Source of the DNA: CAYGVT01 sp964353355
GTDB taxonomy: Archaea > Thermoplasmatota > DTKX01 > GCA-020343715
Length of the DNA stretch: 64,000 bases
Assembly (NCBI GenBank): GCA_964353355.1
Contig: CAYGVT010000133.1
Coordinates: 62,001 to 126,000, forward strand
Direction: 5' to 3'
The notes under the pieces are model-generated. The model worked only from the letters and a program-made list of their open reading frames with translations. It did not search any database and had not been told where the DNA came from. Below, piece by piece: positions 32,984-41,367 of the stretch. Position 1 is the stretch's first letter. Each line of letters begins with the position of its first letter. The translations under genes were made by a program, and so were the position numbers.

Positions 32984-34336
32984 GTGAGGTTCAGAGCGGT
33001 CGTGATGTGCTCTTTGTTCGCGGTTATGCTGCTGTCCTCTGCGATCAACGCTGCGGGTGATGTCGATTGGACGGATGAGGCGACGGACCCTCAGGGGGAC
33101 GTCCGTAACAGCCTTGATAACATCGTGACCGGGAGGGACGACATCGACATCCTGAGCGTCCGTGTCACGGAGACGGCGGCCGACCTGAACATCACGCTCA
33201 GGCTGGCGGGGCGGTACAACGCGACCGCCGATTACACTATCGACCTCCTCGCGGACGGGGCTGCCGGGTACCGCCTCGCCTGGAATGGGACGTTCGCCGC
33301 AACGGGCCCCGCGGGGGCCGTCATCACGGTCGCGGGGCACCTCTCAAGGGACGGGACGACCATCTCCTGGGTGATGGCCAAGTCATCGGTCGCGGCCACC
33401 ACCTGCGTCAGGGTCGACGAGGCGGAGGCCAAGCTCGCCCCGCCCGGGGCCATGGTGTGCAACGACATTGCCAAGGGGACACCACAGTACGACGAGGTCC
33501 AGTTGCCCAAGAGCATAAGCGTCCGTATCGTGTACGAGAAGCTCCACCTGCGCAACGTGACCGTCAAGGTCGTCTACGAGGGCGCGAACGCGTCCGCGGT
33601 GCGCGCGAAGCTGGACATCGACGCCGACGGGACCGTGAGCCCCGTAGAGGCGAGCGCCTATGCCACCGAGGTCACGGGGCTGTTCATCCGCGAGGCGAGG
33701 CTGCCCAACAGCACCCTTGACGGCAGGAGCGTGAGACGCGTGTCGTACGGCTTCGACATCCAGGGTGCGGAGGGCGAAGTGGCGGGGACGGCCCCCGTGC
33801 AGTTCACCATGATGCAGACGATGGAGTTCCCGTTGCCCGAGACCAGGGGCTCGCATGTGTACTTCTTCGTATCGGCCATCGGAGGGGATGAGCCCTGGGA
33901 CAACAAGGCGCTCGGGGACGACCCGTGGGGTGACGAGTGCATCGGCGGTGACGAGCCGTGGGATAATGTCTTTCTCGGTGGTGTCGTGCCTTGGGGGGCC
34001 CAGGCCATCGGGGGCGACGAGCCCTGGGACAACAAGGCGAATGTGGTCTTCACGCTGGAGGCCCCCGACGGGTGGAGGTTCGTGACGGATGATTGGCCTG
34101 CCGGATTGGCCGACCACCTCAACTCGGAGGGGGACGTCCTGGAGATGGACGCCGCGGCCACTGCGTCATCCTACGCCTCCACGATGGGAAGGATGAACAT
34201 GCTCACGTTCGAGGAGCTCTCCGATGACGAGGATGGGGGGTTCATCCCCTCCAACGGAGCGATGCTCACCCTGGTCGCGGTGGGCACGACCGCGATGCTC
34301 TTCGCGGTTGGGCGGGGACGGGCACCGCGGATATGA
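32984..34336 (+). CDS. Secreted membrane-anchored surface protein with acidic Trp repeats
   Basis: 450 residues from a GTG. A signal peptide ('MCSLFAVMLLSSAINAAG') is followed by beta-rich ectodomain sequence. Residues about 299-353 form five imperfect 10-11 residue units built on 'IGGDEPWDN', 'LGDDPWGDEC', 'LGGVVPWGAQ'; the first and last copies are identical. A TM helix near the C-terminus ('MLTLVAVGTTAMLFAVG') ends in a basic tail. Several N-x-S/T sequons. No family recognised; the acidic units could bind a cation. Confidence 0.75.
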   Translation: MRFRAVVMCSLFAVMLLSSAINAAGDVDWTDEATDPQGDVRNSLDNIVTGRDDIDILSVRVTETAADLNITLRLAGRYNATADYTIDLLADGAAGYRLAWNGTFAATGPAGAVITVAGHLSRDGTTISWVMAKSSVAATTCVRVDEAEAKLAPPGAMVCNDIAKGTPQYDEVQLPKSISVRIVYEKLHLRNVTVKVVYEGANASAVRAKLDIDADGTVSPVEASAYATEVTGLFIREARLPNSTLDGRSVRRVSYGFDIQGAEGEVAGTAPVQFTMMQTMEFPLPETRGSHVYFFVSAIGGDEPWDNKALGDDPWGDECIGGDEPWDNVFLGGVVPWGAQAIGGDEPWDNKANVVFTLEAPDGWRFVTDDWPAGLADHLNSEGDVLEMDAAATASSYASTMGRMNMLTFEELSDDEDGGFIPSNGAMLTLVAVGTTAMLFAVGRGRAPRI

Positions 34337-34384
34337 GCATCCGCCTCACGGGCACACGGCGTGATGAGGTCCGTGGCCCGATGC

Positions 34385-35476
34385 TCAGTTCCCGTGCGGT
34401 TGCACCATGAACAGGAGGAACACGATCACCCCGAGGAAGAAGTAGATGAGCGCCATCTCCCTGTCCGTGAACCGGGGCTTCGGGGCGCGCGCGGCAAGCC
34501 GCCTGAGCCATGACGACCATCCGAGCCACCGAACGTGCGGTCGGCGCGACAGAGCGTCGCCGCGGTTCAACCACATCGGCAGCGCCCAGAGGGTCATGAC
34601 GAGCAGCGAGGAGTGGTCCGCGTTGGTGATGTCGTAAAAGCCCGGGTTCCACACGACCGGGAGGCTGGTCCACGAGTTCTCCCATCCGTAGACCTTCCCC
34701 GCGACCCACATCCCTATCGGGACCGAGGCGATGAAGAAGGCGAGCCATACGTGCGGTGCCAGGGAGCGGTAGGGCCGGGGGGTGGCCAGCGTCCTGAGCA
34801 GGGCGCTGGGTGAAGCGGACCACCTCGACCTGGCCACGAGGTAGGTCCCGGCGAGGCATCCGACCACGAGGAACCCCACGGTCGAGGAGACCATGAGCAC
34901 GACGTGCAGCTTGAAGATGGGCGATGCCAGGACGGCCTGGATGTTCGCGGGCGGGCCCTGTGCGCCCCCGTCGCCGGGCGCGGGCACGTACACGTACTCC
35001 AGGACGAAGCTCCACGAGTTGCCGGGGTCCGTCCGCGAGATGAGGCCGATTGGACCGACGGGCGTCGAGCCCGCCTCGAGGCACTCGACGCGGACGGTCC
35101 AGGTCCCGTTGTAGGTGCCCTGCGGGAACGCGACGAGGAGCGAGCCGGCGCTGCCGCTCTCGTCACGGGAGGCCCCACCGGCGTCGGAGGCCTTGACGGA
35201 GAGAGTGTCGGGGCGCGAACGCGAGCCCTCGTCGTCCGACCAGGCGAGGATGACCTCCACCGTTGTGATGGTGCCAGGGGGGAGCTCGTAGGTCCCCTCC
35301 CAGACGGCGCCGGCCGCGTCGGACTGGGGGTTCGAGCAGTACCCGGAGTCCGTGATGGTCCCCGTGGTCGGGTTCCCGTCCTGGACGGGCGCCGCGCACA
35401 CGGCGGTCGGGAGAAGGGGGAGCAGGGCGAGCGCTGCCGTTACCAGTGAAAGCACAATGGTGTGCGGGCGGAGCAT
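34385..35476 (-). CDS. Membrane protein with secreted N-terminal domain, unknown family
   Basis: 363 residues. A signal peptide, then about 140 residues of beta-rich ectodomain ('GTYNGTWTVRVECLEAG' resembles a pre-peptidase C-terminal type fold), then four membrane segments beginning 'FKLHVVLMVSSTVGFLVVG' and ending 'ALIYFFLGVIVFLLFM'. A GTTTTAAAC box at 35498-35506 about 26 nt before the ATG fits a leaderless transcript. No function can be assigned. Confidence 0.7.
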   Translation of the reverse strand: MLRPHTIVLSLVTAALALLPLLPTAVCAAPVQDGNPTTGTITDSGYCSNPQSDAAGAVWEGTYELPPGTITTVEVILAWSDDEGSRSRPDTLSVKASDAGGASRDESGSAGSLLVAFPQGTYNGTWTVRVECLEAGSTPVGPIGLISRTDPGNSWSFVLEYVYVPAPGDGGAQGPPANIQAVLASPIFKLHVVLMVSSTVGFLVVGCLAGTYLVARSRWSASPSALLRTLATPRPYRSLAPHVWLAFFIASVPIGMWVAGKVYGWENSWTSLPVVWNPGFYDITNADHSSLLVMTLWALPMWLNRGDALSRRPHVRWLGWSSWLRRLAARAPKPRFTDREMALIYFFLGVIVFLLFMVQPHGN

Positions 35477-35600
35477 CGGCTCTCCATGCCCTTGCCCGTT
35501 TAAAACCCTGCTGTCGCGCAGGCGGCGTCACCCCGCCCGCACGACCACACCGGGCTCGCCCACCCGCCGCGACTGCCGGAGCGGACCGGTCCGCGAAACG

Positions 35601-35606
35601 TATATC
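35601..35606 (+). promoter_or_regulatory. TATA box of the M14 carboxypeptidase gene
   Basis: TATATC preceded by ACG, about 30 nt upstream of the GTG start. Confidence 0.55.
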
Positions 35607-35632
35607 TGGCCGGAGCGCCAATCGAGAGGTCC

Positions 35633-37369
35633 GTGCGCGCAGCCTTCTTTGCATCCATCATGGTCGCCGTGGCCATTATGCAGGCGGTCTGGGTCCCGGG
35701 GGTGGCGACGTCCGTGGGCACCGGCGACCTCGAGCTCTACCACTCCTACGACTCCATGACCGAGGAGCTCAAGGCGCTCGCAGAGGAGCATGGCGACATC
35801 CTCTCGCTCATCTCCATTGGCAGGACCTTCGAAGGCCGCGACATCTGGGCCGCCAAGCTGAGCGACACGCCCTGGGAGGACGAGGACGAGCCGGAGGTCC
35901 TCATCACCGGCGCGCACCACGCCAAGGAGTGGCCCTCCGTCGAGGTCGCGATGGCGACGCTGCGGCTGCTCGTGGACTCCTACGGCAGGACTGCCGCGGA
36001 CCGCGACGGGGACGGTTTCGCGGACTCGGACAACGACCAGGACGGGCAGGTGGAAGAGGACCCGTTCGACGCCCAGGACAACGACGGCGACGGCGCGGTC
36101 GACGAGGACTGGGAGGACGCGAGGCTCTCATGGCTCGTCGACAACCGGCAGGTCTGGGTCGTGCCCATGCTCAACCCGGACGGTCTGGAGTTCTGTCGCG
36201 GCCAGGTCGCGTCGGGCGTTACCGACGAGGGTTCGCTCTGGCGCAAGAACCGCGAGCCCAACTACCAGGAGTGGGGGCGGCTCGAGGGCGCGACCTACGG
36301 CGTCGACCTCAACCGCAACTACGGCTTCCACTGGGGCGAGCTGGGCGCGCAGAGCTACGCCGACTCGCGCGCGGAGGACTACATCGGGCCCGTGGACAAG
36401 CGGGACGACGACGGGGACCGCCGTGTCAACGAGGACCCCATGGATAACGTCGACAACGACCGGGACGGGCTCGTGGACGAGGACGGGCGCGGGGGCTTCA
36501 CCGCCACCGAGATTGGGCTGCTCAGGGACCTCATCGAGGCCCACGAGTTCGCCATCGCGCTCAACTTCCACACCTTCAAGGGGACGATCTACTGGCCGTG
36601 GATGTGGACGCTCGATCTGCCAGAGGACGAGCCCACCTTCGCCGCGGTGGCCGGGCGCATGGCCGAGTTCAACGGCTACGAATGGCGCAACATGTCCGAC
36701 CGCAACCAGCAGTGGTTCAGCCGCCACCCGCCCGTCGACGGGGATTCGAACGACTGGATGTACGGGAAGTATGGCATCCTCGCCTACACGATAGAGCTGG
36801 GCACCAACGTCTTCATCCCTGGTGAGGAGGAGCTCGCCGCCATCATCGCGGAGAACCTGGGCGCCAACCTGCTCGCCGTCGAGGTAGCCGACAACCCGCG
36901 CATGGACCGGGTCGTGCTCGAGCACGAGCCGCTCAACGACACGGTCTCGGAGGGGCCCTACGAGGTCTCCGTGAGGATGGCCGGCGGCGAGCTGGTCGCG
37001 GGCGGCATGACCCTCCACCATCGCGTGGCCGGGGGGGAGTTCGAGGTCTCGGCGATGGAGGCTGGGAACGGCGCCGGTGAGTACTTGGCATCGATACCCG
37101 GGGCGGGACCCGGCAAGCGGGTGGAGTACTTCTTCGTCGCCGTGAGCGCCGCCCAGGGTACGACGTTCCTGCCAGCCTACGGTCCCTACCAGGTGTTCTC
37201 GTTCAATGTCCTCGGAACGGGCCCATCCCACGGCGGGACCGTTGTCTCCGCAGTCGCCATCCTCCTCGTCCTCGCGCTGGGCACCGCCTACACATACCGG
37301 CGCAGGCTGGGGCCCGCCATGCGCAGGCTCGGCCGGCGCACCGCCTCCGTGCACGATGGAGAGGCCTAG
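35633..37369 (+). CDS. Zinc carboxypeptidase (M14) with calcium-binding-type inserts
   Basis: 578 residues from a GTG; TATA at 35601-35606 places the start as leaderless. Signal peptide, then a catalytic domain with zinc ligands 'HHAKE' (HxxE), third His in 'LNFHTFKG', substrate residues 'VDLNRNYG' and catalytic Glu in 'YTIELGTN'. Two Asp-rich inserts, residues about 122-162 and 252-287, carry repeats such as 'DRDGDGFADSDNDQDG' and 'DNDGDGAVDED', typical of thrombospondin-3-like Ca sites. A C-terminal beta domain, a TM helix and basic tail anchor it outside the cell, where it would trim peptides. Confidence 0.9.
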   Translation: MRAAFFASIMVAVAIMQAVWVPGVATSVGTGDLELYHSYDSMTEELKALAEEHGDILSLISIGRTFEGRDIWAAKLSDTPWEDEDEPEVLITGAHHAKEWPSVEVAMATLRLLVDSYGRTAADRDGDGFADSDNDQDGQVEEDPFDAQDNDGDGAVDEDWEDARLSWLVDNRQVWVVPMLNPDGLEFCRGQVASGVTDEGSLWRKNREPNYQEWGRLEGATYGVDLNRNYGFHWGELGAQSYADSRAEDYIGPVDKRDDDGDRRVNEDPMDNVDNDRDGLVDEDGRGGFTATEIGLLRDLIEAHEFAIALNFHTFKGTIYWPWMWTLDLPEDEPTFAAVAGRMAEFNGYEWRNMSDRNQQWFSRHPPVDGDSNDWMYGKYGILAYTIELGTNVFIPGEEELAAIIAENLGANLLAVEVADNPRMDRVVLEHEPLNDTVSEGPYEVSVRMAGGELVAGGMTLHHRVAGGEFEVSAMEAGNGAGEYLASIPGAGPGKRVEYFFVAVSAAQGTTFLPAYGPYQVFSFNVLGTGPSHGGTVVSAVAILLVLALGTAYTYRRRLGPAMRRLGRRTASVHDGEA

Positions 37370-37439
37370 GCGGGGTGTCCGGCAAACCCTTTTGTATCCT
37401 GGAACCATTCCCCTGCCCAGTACCGGGGGATGCCTGGAC

Positions 37440-39188
37440 ATGGCCAGCCTGACAGAGCGTGTACCGCACTTCTGGAAGCTGGTGGGCCTGGTCCTCGTCG
37501 TGCTCTACGCGGTCATGGCCGTCGTGGACTGGAAGTTCGCCCTCGCGCTGCTCCCGCTCATCATCGTGCTCGCTGGCATGATCGCGTTCAGGCTCTCCGG
37601 CGCGGTCATGGCCGTCGTGGGATGGGTGCTCGCCGTCGTGCTCGCGGTCGCCGCCTTCCACACCGACTGGCGCGTCGCCCTGCTCGGCTCGGCCGAGGGG
37701 CTCCTGAAGTCGCTGGGCATCGGCGTGGCCGTCGTGGCCACGATGTGGCTCATCTTCTACATGAAAGAGGACGGGTTGCTCGCCACGGTGTCCGCAAGCC
37801 TCAAGCGCATCGCGCGCACGAAGGAGGACCAGGCGCTGTTCATCGGCATCGGCTTCGGCGCGATGGCCACGAGCCTGGGGCTCGTGACACCCTCGCTGTT
37901 CCCGCCGCTCATGATGGCGATGGGCTTCGGCCCGTTCGCGGCGGTAGTCATCTCGGTGCTGGGCTACAACGCCTCGACCTCGTTCGCGCTCCTCTCCATC
38001 CCCGTCACCCTCCCCGCGGACACGTCCGGCACGCTGCTGGGCGCGGAGCACGCCTTCACCGGCATCGCCTTCGCTTACAAGGTCTGCCTCTACCTCCCGG
38101 TCGTATCGGTGGCCATCTCGTTCGCCATGCTCTACATGGTCGGGGGGTGGAAGTCCGTGAGGAAGGGCGTGGTCCAGGCCGTCCTGGTGGGCCTGTCGGT
38201 CGCGCTCTCGTGCCTGGCGCTCACTGCCTACGAGAACTTCAGGGGGGTCACCATCGTGCCCCTGCGCGTCGTGGGCGTGGCCGCCGGGATGGTCTCGATG
38301 GCCGTGCTCTACGGGTACATGCGCCTCCTGCGCCGCAAAGAGGGGAGTGGAGCGACCGCGCCCGGGTCCACCCCAAGCGCCGACACGGAGCCCATCGGCA
38401 AAGGCAGGTTGCTGAGGGGGTTCTCCCCGCTCATCATCGTCACGCTCCTCGCGGCCGTGGTCGGTGTGCAGTCCGTCTCGGACTGGCTCAACGACCTGCC
38501 CGGTGCCGCCGAGCAGGTCCACCTGTTCTCCAACCCCGGCAAGTTCGTCGACCTGAACGTGCTATCGCAGATCTACACCTGGATATTCGTCGCCATCGTC
38601 CTCACCATCGCCATGCTTCGGCCCAAGCGCGAGGTAGTCGTGAAGACCACGAAGGTCTGGTTCAAGCGCATCTGGTCCCCGTTCATCGCCTACTCGGTCT
38701 ACTTCGCCATCGCCTACGTGATGGCCTACTCGGCGATGACGCTGGGCGGCGAGTCCGGTTGGAAACTCTTACCGTCCACGGACTTCTTCAAGGACTACAA
38801 CATGAACGGCGTGCTGGCGGCGGGGCTCGCGGCCGCGTTCGGCGCCGGGTACCTCTGGATAGCCTCCTCGCTCGGACTCTTCGGCGCGGTCGTCGGCGGC
38901 TCGGAGACCGGCTCGAACGTGCTTTTCATGAAGATCCAGTACTCGACGCTCACGTCCGACAAGGTGGGATTGGACGACGCCGAGTTCCTGACCGCCTTCG
39001 GCGGCCACGCGGCCGCTGGCGGCGTCGCCTCCGCCATCACGCCTTCTAAGATCAACAACGCCGTCGCGACCATAGGGGAGGGCCCAGCGCTCGAGGCCGA
39101 CGTCATGCGCAAGCTGCTCGTGGTGACGGTGCTCATCACCGTGCTCATCAATCTGATGACGGGACTCTTCGTCAAGCTCGGCCTGTGA
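37440..39188 (+). CDS. lctP: L-lactate permease family transporter (LctP)
   Basis: 582 residues, thirteen or so membrane segments. Characteristic family strings are 'TSLGLVTPSLFPPLMMAMGF', 'GYNASTSFALLSIP' and, near the end, 'GGSETGSNVLFMKIQ', matching the LctP pattern of a Ser/Asn-rich substrate loop. It imports lactate or a related hydroxy acid with protons. The real start is the ATG at 37440; an in-frame stretch running upstream overlaps the carboxypeptidase gene. Lactate uptake fits a heterotroph using 2-oxoacid oxidation, although no lactate dehydrogenase is visible here. Confidence 0.9.
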   Translation: MASLTERVPHFWKLVGLVLVVLYAVMAVVDWKFALALLPLIIVLAGMIAFRLSGAVMAVVGWVLAVVLAVAAFHTDWRVALLGSAEGLLKSLGIGVAVVATMWLIFYMKEDGLLATVSASLKRIARTKEDQALFIGIGFGAMATSLGLVTPSLFPPLMMAMGFGPFAAVVISVLGYNASTSFALLSIPVTLPADTSGTLLGAEHAFTGIAFAYKVCLYLPVVSVAISFAMLYMVGGWKSVRKGVVQAVLVGLSVALSCLALTAYENFRGVTIVPLRVVGVAAGMVSMAVLYGYMRLLRRKEGSGATAPGSTPSADTEPIGKGRLLRGFSPLIIVTLLAAVVGVQSVSDWLNDLPGAAEQVHLFSNPGKFVDLNVLSQIYTWIFVAIVLTIAMLRPKREVVVKTTKVWFKRIWSPFIAYSVYFAIAYVMAYSAMTLGGESGWKLLPSTDFFKDYNMNGVLAAGLAAAFGAGYLWIASSLGLFGAVVGGSETGSNVLFMKIQYSTLTSDKVGLDDAEFLTAFGGHAAAGGVASAITPSKINNAVATIGEGPALEADVMRKLLVVTVLITVLINLMTGLFVKLGL

Positions 39189-39189
39189 G

Positions 39190-39729
39190 TCAGCTGGACG
39201 CCGCGAACGACGGGACCGCCGAGTTCAGGTACCTGAGGAACTCAGCCAGCGGCATGCCCTGCTCCCACTCGATGACGTAGTTGCCCTTCTCTGTCTGACG
39301 CAGCTTGGGCAGCCGCGCGTGCAGGAAGCCCGCGATGCCAACAGGCCTCTCCATCTCCAGCGTGAAGATGCGCCAGCTGTCCCCGCGCACGCCCTTGCGA
39401 CGGAAGGCGTATATGGGCAGCACGCCCGCGGCCTTGCACAGCTCCATCATGTCCTCGGCCTGCTGCGTCTCCCTGCCCGAGTTGCTGGAGGTGCGCAGCA
39501 CGTCGTGCATCGAGGCCTTGACCTCGAGGGGGAAGCTGATGTCCCCGCGAAGCGCTATGAGGTCCACGCCGATGGAGGCGGCCGCGCGCGTGACGATGAA
39601 GGGCCGGGTCTGCGTCGACCAGTAGGCCGTGCGCTGCTCCTCCGAGCACGTCTTGGTCACGCGCTCCAGCACGTCCTGGCGGCCCGAGAGTATGCCCTTG
39701 AGCTCACGCTCGTAGGAACTGGCGGTCAC
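39190..39729 (-). CDS. Hjc-like Holliday junction resolvase/nuclease
   Basis: 179 residues from a GTG with a TATA-like TATTTTAA box (39762-39769) about 33 nt upstream. 'YERELKGIL' gives the N-terminal Glu, 'GVDLIALRGD' the Asp and 'FPLEVKAS' the ExK of the archaeal Hjc PD-(D/E)XK core. It is longer than usual Hjc (about 120-140 residues) because of a C-terminal extension of some 60 residues, and has a 20-residue stretch before the Asp motif. It could cut four-way DNA junctions or be a related DNA nuclease. Confidence 0.75.
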   Translation of the reverse strand: MTASSYERELKGILSGRQDVLERVTKTCSEEQRTAYWSTQTRPFIVTRAAASIGVDLIALRGDISFPLEVKASMHDVLRTSSNSGRETQQAEDMMELCKAAGVLPIYAFRRKGVRGDSWRIFTLEMERPVGIAGFLHARLPKLRQTEKGNYVIEWEQGMPLAEFLRYLNSAVPSFAASS

Positions 39730-39814
39730 GGTGCATCCCGCGTTTTCTATGGGCGGGCGTCTTAAAATACTTTTTCAGAGAACCATCGACCCGGTCATCA
39801 GGGCCCAGATGGGC

Positions 39815-40219
39815 TCATCCCTTGTGCCGGGGCCGGCGGGACCTCTGCCCCTCTCCTTTGATTACATCCCGCATCACGATGGCCTGTCTCCTCGCCGTCA
39901 ACCAGAAGAAAGCCGTCGCGATCGAGATGAGCACCAAGGCCATGACGAGGATGATGGTGCTCGATTCCAGCCTCTCCGCGTAGGCGTCCCGGTCCCCCTG
40001 CGCATCCTCGAGCGCGGCCTGGGACGCGTTGAGCTCGGCTGAGAGCCTTGCGTTCTCCGCCCGCGTGGTGTCGAGCTCGGTGCGGAGGCGCGCGAGCTCA
40101 TCCTCCTGGGACTCCGCGAGTACTCGCGAGGCGGGAAGGTGGGGGAGGCTTAGGAGCAGGACCACGGCGAGGAGGGTCACGATGGCAAGGGCGCGCATGC
40201 GATACACCGCGTTCGCCAT
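39815..40219 (-). CDS. Small membrane protein with coiled coil
   Basis: 134 residues (127 if the second Met at 40198 starts). N-terminal hydrophobic segment 'ALAIVTLLAVVLLLSLP', then a 50-residue heptad-rich coiled coil ('DELARLRTELDTTRAENARL'), then a TM helix 'ILVMALVLISIATAFFWLT' and a basic tail. Its coiled coil would lie outside the membrane. Function unknown. Confidence 0.65.
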   Translation of the reverse strand: MANAVYRMRALAIVTLLAVVLLLSLPHLPASRVLAESQEDELARLRTELDTTRAENARLSAELNASQAALEDAQGDRDAYAERLESSTIILVMALVLISIATAFFWLTARRQAIVMRDVIKGEGQRSRRPRHKG

Positions 40220-40394
40220 CGGCGCGGATGGTCAAAAGGTTTGCTGGGAAAGCACCGTGCATGCATGTGCCGTCCTGACACGTCAGACCCGGTATCGGCC
40301 ACGGTTCCGCCCCCCCATGCTTCAGGACTTGCCTCGATTGCACCTAGGTGAACGTCAACCCCACCATTCAATACCCAGGAGCACCAGACCATGC

Positions 40395-41150
40395 ATGGGG
40401 CAGATGGAGATGCGCGGGCTTCGCCACGGGGACTTGCCTGCCAGTGTAATGCGCATCATGGTCCAACTCCTCCTGCTCGCGCTGATTGTCCAGACGGCGT
40501 GCGACCACGCCATCGCGGCTGGTCATAATGCGCCGATCACCGTCGAGCTTCTACGGTTCGGGACGTCCTGCCTAGGTGAGCAGTACGACGCCACGTTCAA
40601 GCTGGAGAAGGGCGATGCATTGGTCATCACCTGGTATTCCAGCGCGCCAATCGTCTTCAAGGTCTTCGGGCCGTGCTGGGATGTGGTGATGATTATGCCA
40701 TCGATGAAATCCGACATCGTCACGATCATCGCGCAGTCGTCAGGGCATCACACGGTCCGATGGACGAACCCATCGAGGGCCGATAACGCCTCGCTCACCT
40801 ACATGTACGATGTCCGACCACCCCAGGTGTCCACGGACCCTCTGTCGGATGCCCAGGCGGCCGATGCGGTCGCCCGTGCGAGACACGCTGTGGGGACGCT
40901 GCTCGCCTCGACGCTCGTCTTCCTCGTCCTGCTTGCCGCGTTCCTGGTGCAGCTCCATGTGCGGTCGCTGCGGGCGAGCGCCATCCTCAGCCCGGGCGAC
41001 ATCGACGAGCTCCTTGGGGCCATCTGCCCATCGCCACCTTGCGATGTCGGGTGCGATGGCGGCCCTGACCGCTCGACGCCCGGACTGGAGGGGTCGCAGG
41101 ACTGGCAGCCCGACGCACCATCCCCAGTGGTGCGCGTGCTGAGGGCGTGA
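40395..41150 (+). CDS. Secreted/membrane protein with GOLD-like beta domain
   Basis: About 251 residues; 233 if the ATG at 40449 is used. A signal-type hydrophobic stretch ('VQLLLLALIVQTACDHAIA') precedes a beta-rich segment 'EQYDATFKLEKGDALVITWY', which resembles the GOLD/emp24-type lobes seen in archaeal extracellular proteins, then a TM helix 'LLASTLVFLVLLAAFLVQL' and an 80-residue cytoplasmic tail. Local base composition is less GC-rich than neighbours. A TTCAATAC box lies about 25 nt before 40395. Confidence 0.6.
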   Translation: MGQMEMRGLRHGDLPASVMRIMVQLLLLALIVQTACDHAIAAGHNAPITVELLRFGTSCLGEQYDATFKLEKGDALVITWYSSAPIVFKVFGPCWDVVMIMPSMKSDIVTIIAQSSGHHTVRWTNPSRADNASLTYMYDVRPPQVSTDPLSDAQAADAVARARHAVGTLLASTLVFLVLLAAFLVQLHVRSLRASAILSPGDIDELLGAICPSPPCDVGCDGGPDRSTPGLEGSQDWQPDAPSPVVRVLRA

Positions 41151-41165
41151 TGAAGTGGGATGGGG

Positions 41166-41242
41166 TGGTGGGCCCAGGGAGATTCGAACTCCCGGCCTTC
41201 GCTGTGTCAGAGCGATGTCATAACCAACTAGACCATGGGCCC
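41166..41242 (-). tRNA. tRNA-Val (GAC), CCA encoded
   Basis: Acceptor GGGCCCA/TGGGCCC, D arm with GTTGGTTA loop, anticodon stem TCGCT/AGCGA with loop CTGACAC (anticodon GAC), T stem GGGAG/CTCCC with loop TTCGAAT, discriminator A and encoded CCA. No intron. Confidence 0.96.
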
Positions 41243-41269
41243 GCGCAGTCCTCCCAAAGGAGGAGGTCA

Positions 41270-41277
41270 TATATAAA
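41270..41277 (-). promoter_or_regulatory. TATA box of tRNA-Val
   Basis: TTTATATA on the minus strand, centred about 31 nt before the tRNA 5' end. Confidence 0.75.
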
Positions 41278-41367
41278 ATCGTCGGGGTGCTGGGCGGTTG
41301 CTGGCATGGAGCCGACGGTCGCGCAAAACCTTTTGTATGCGCGTCCAGATAATAGAGCCGAGAGAAG

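Noticed and set aside
31637..33340. Long MFS frame starting at 33340
   Set aside because: The upstream 160 residues are antisense to the signal peptide and first part of the opposite surface-protein gene and are not membrane-like; the ATG at 32848 matches the first MFS helix.
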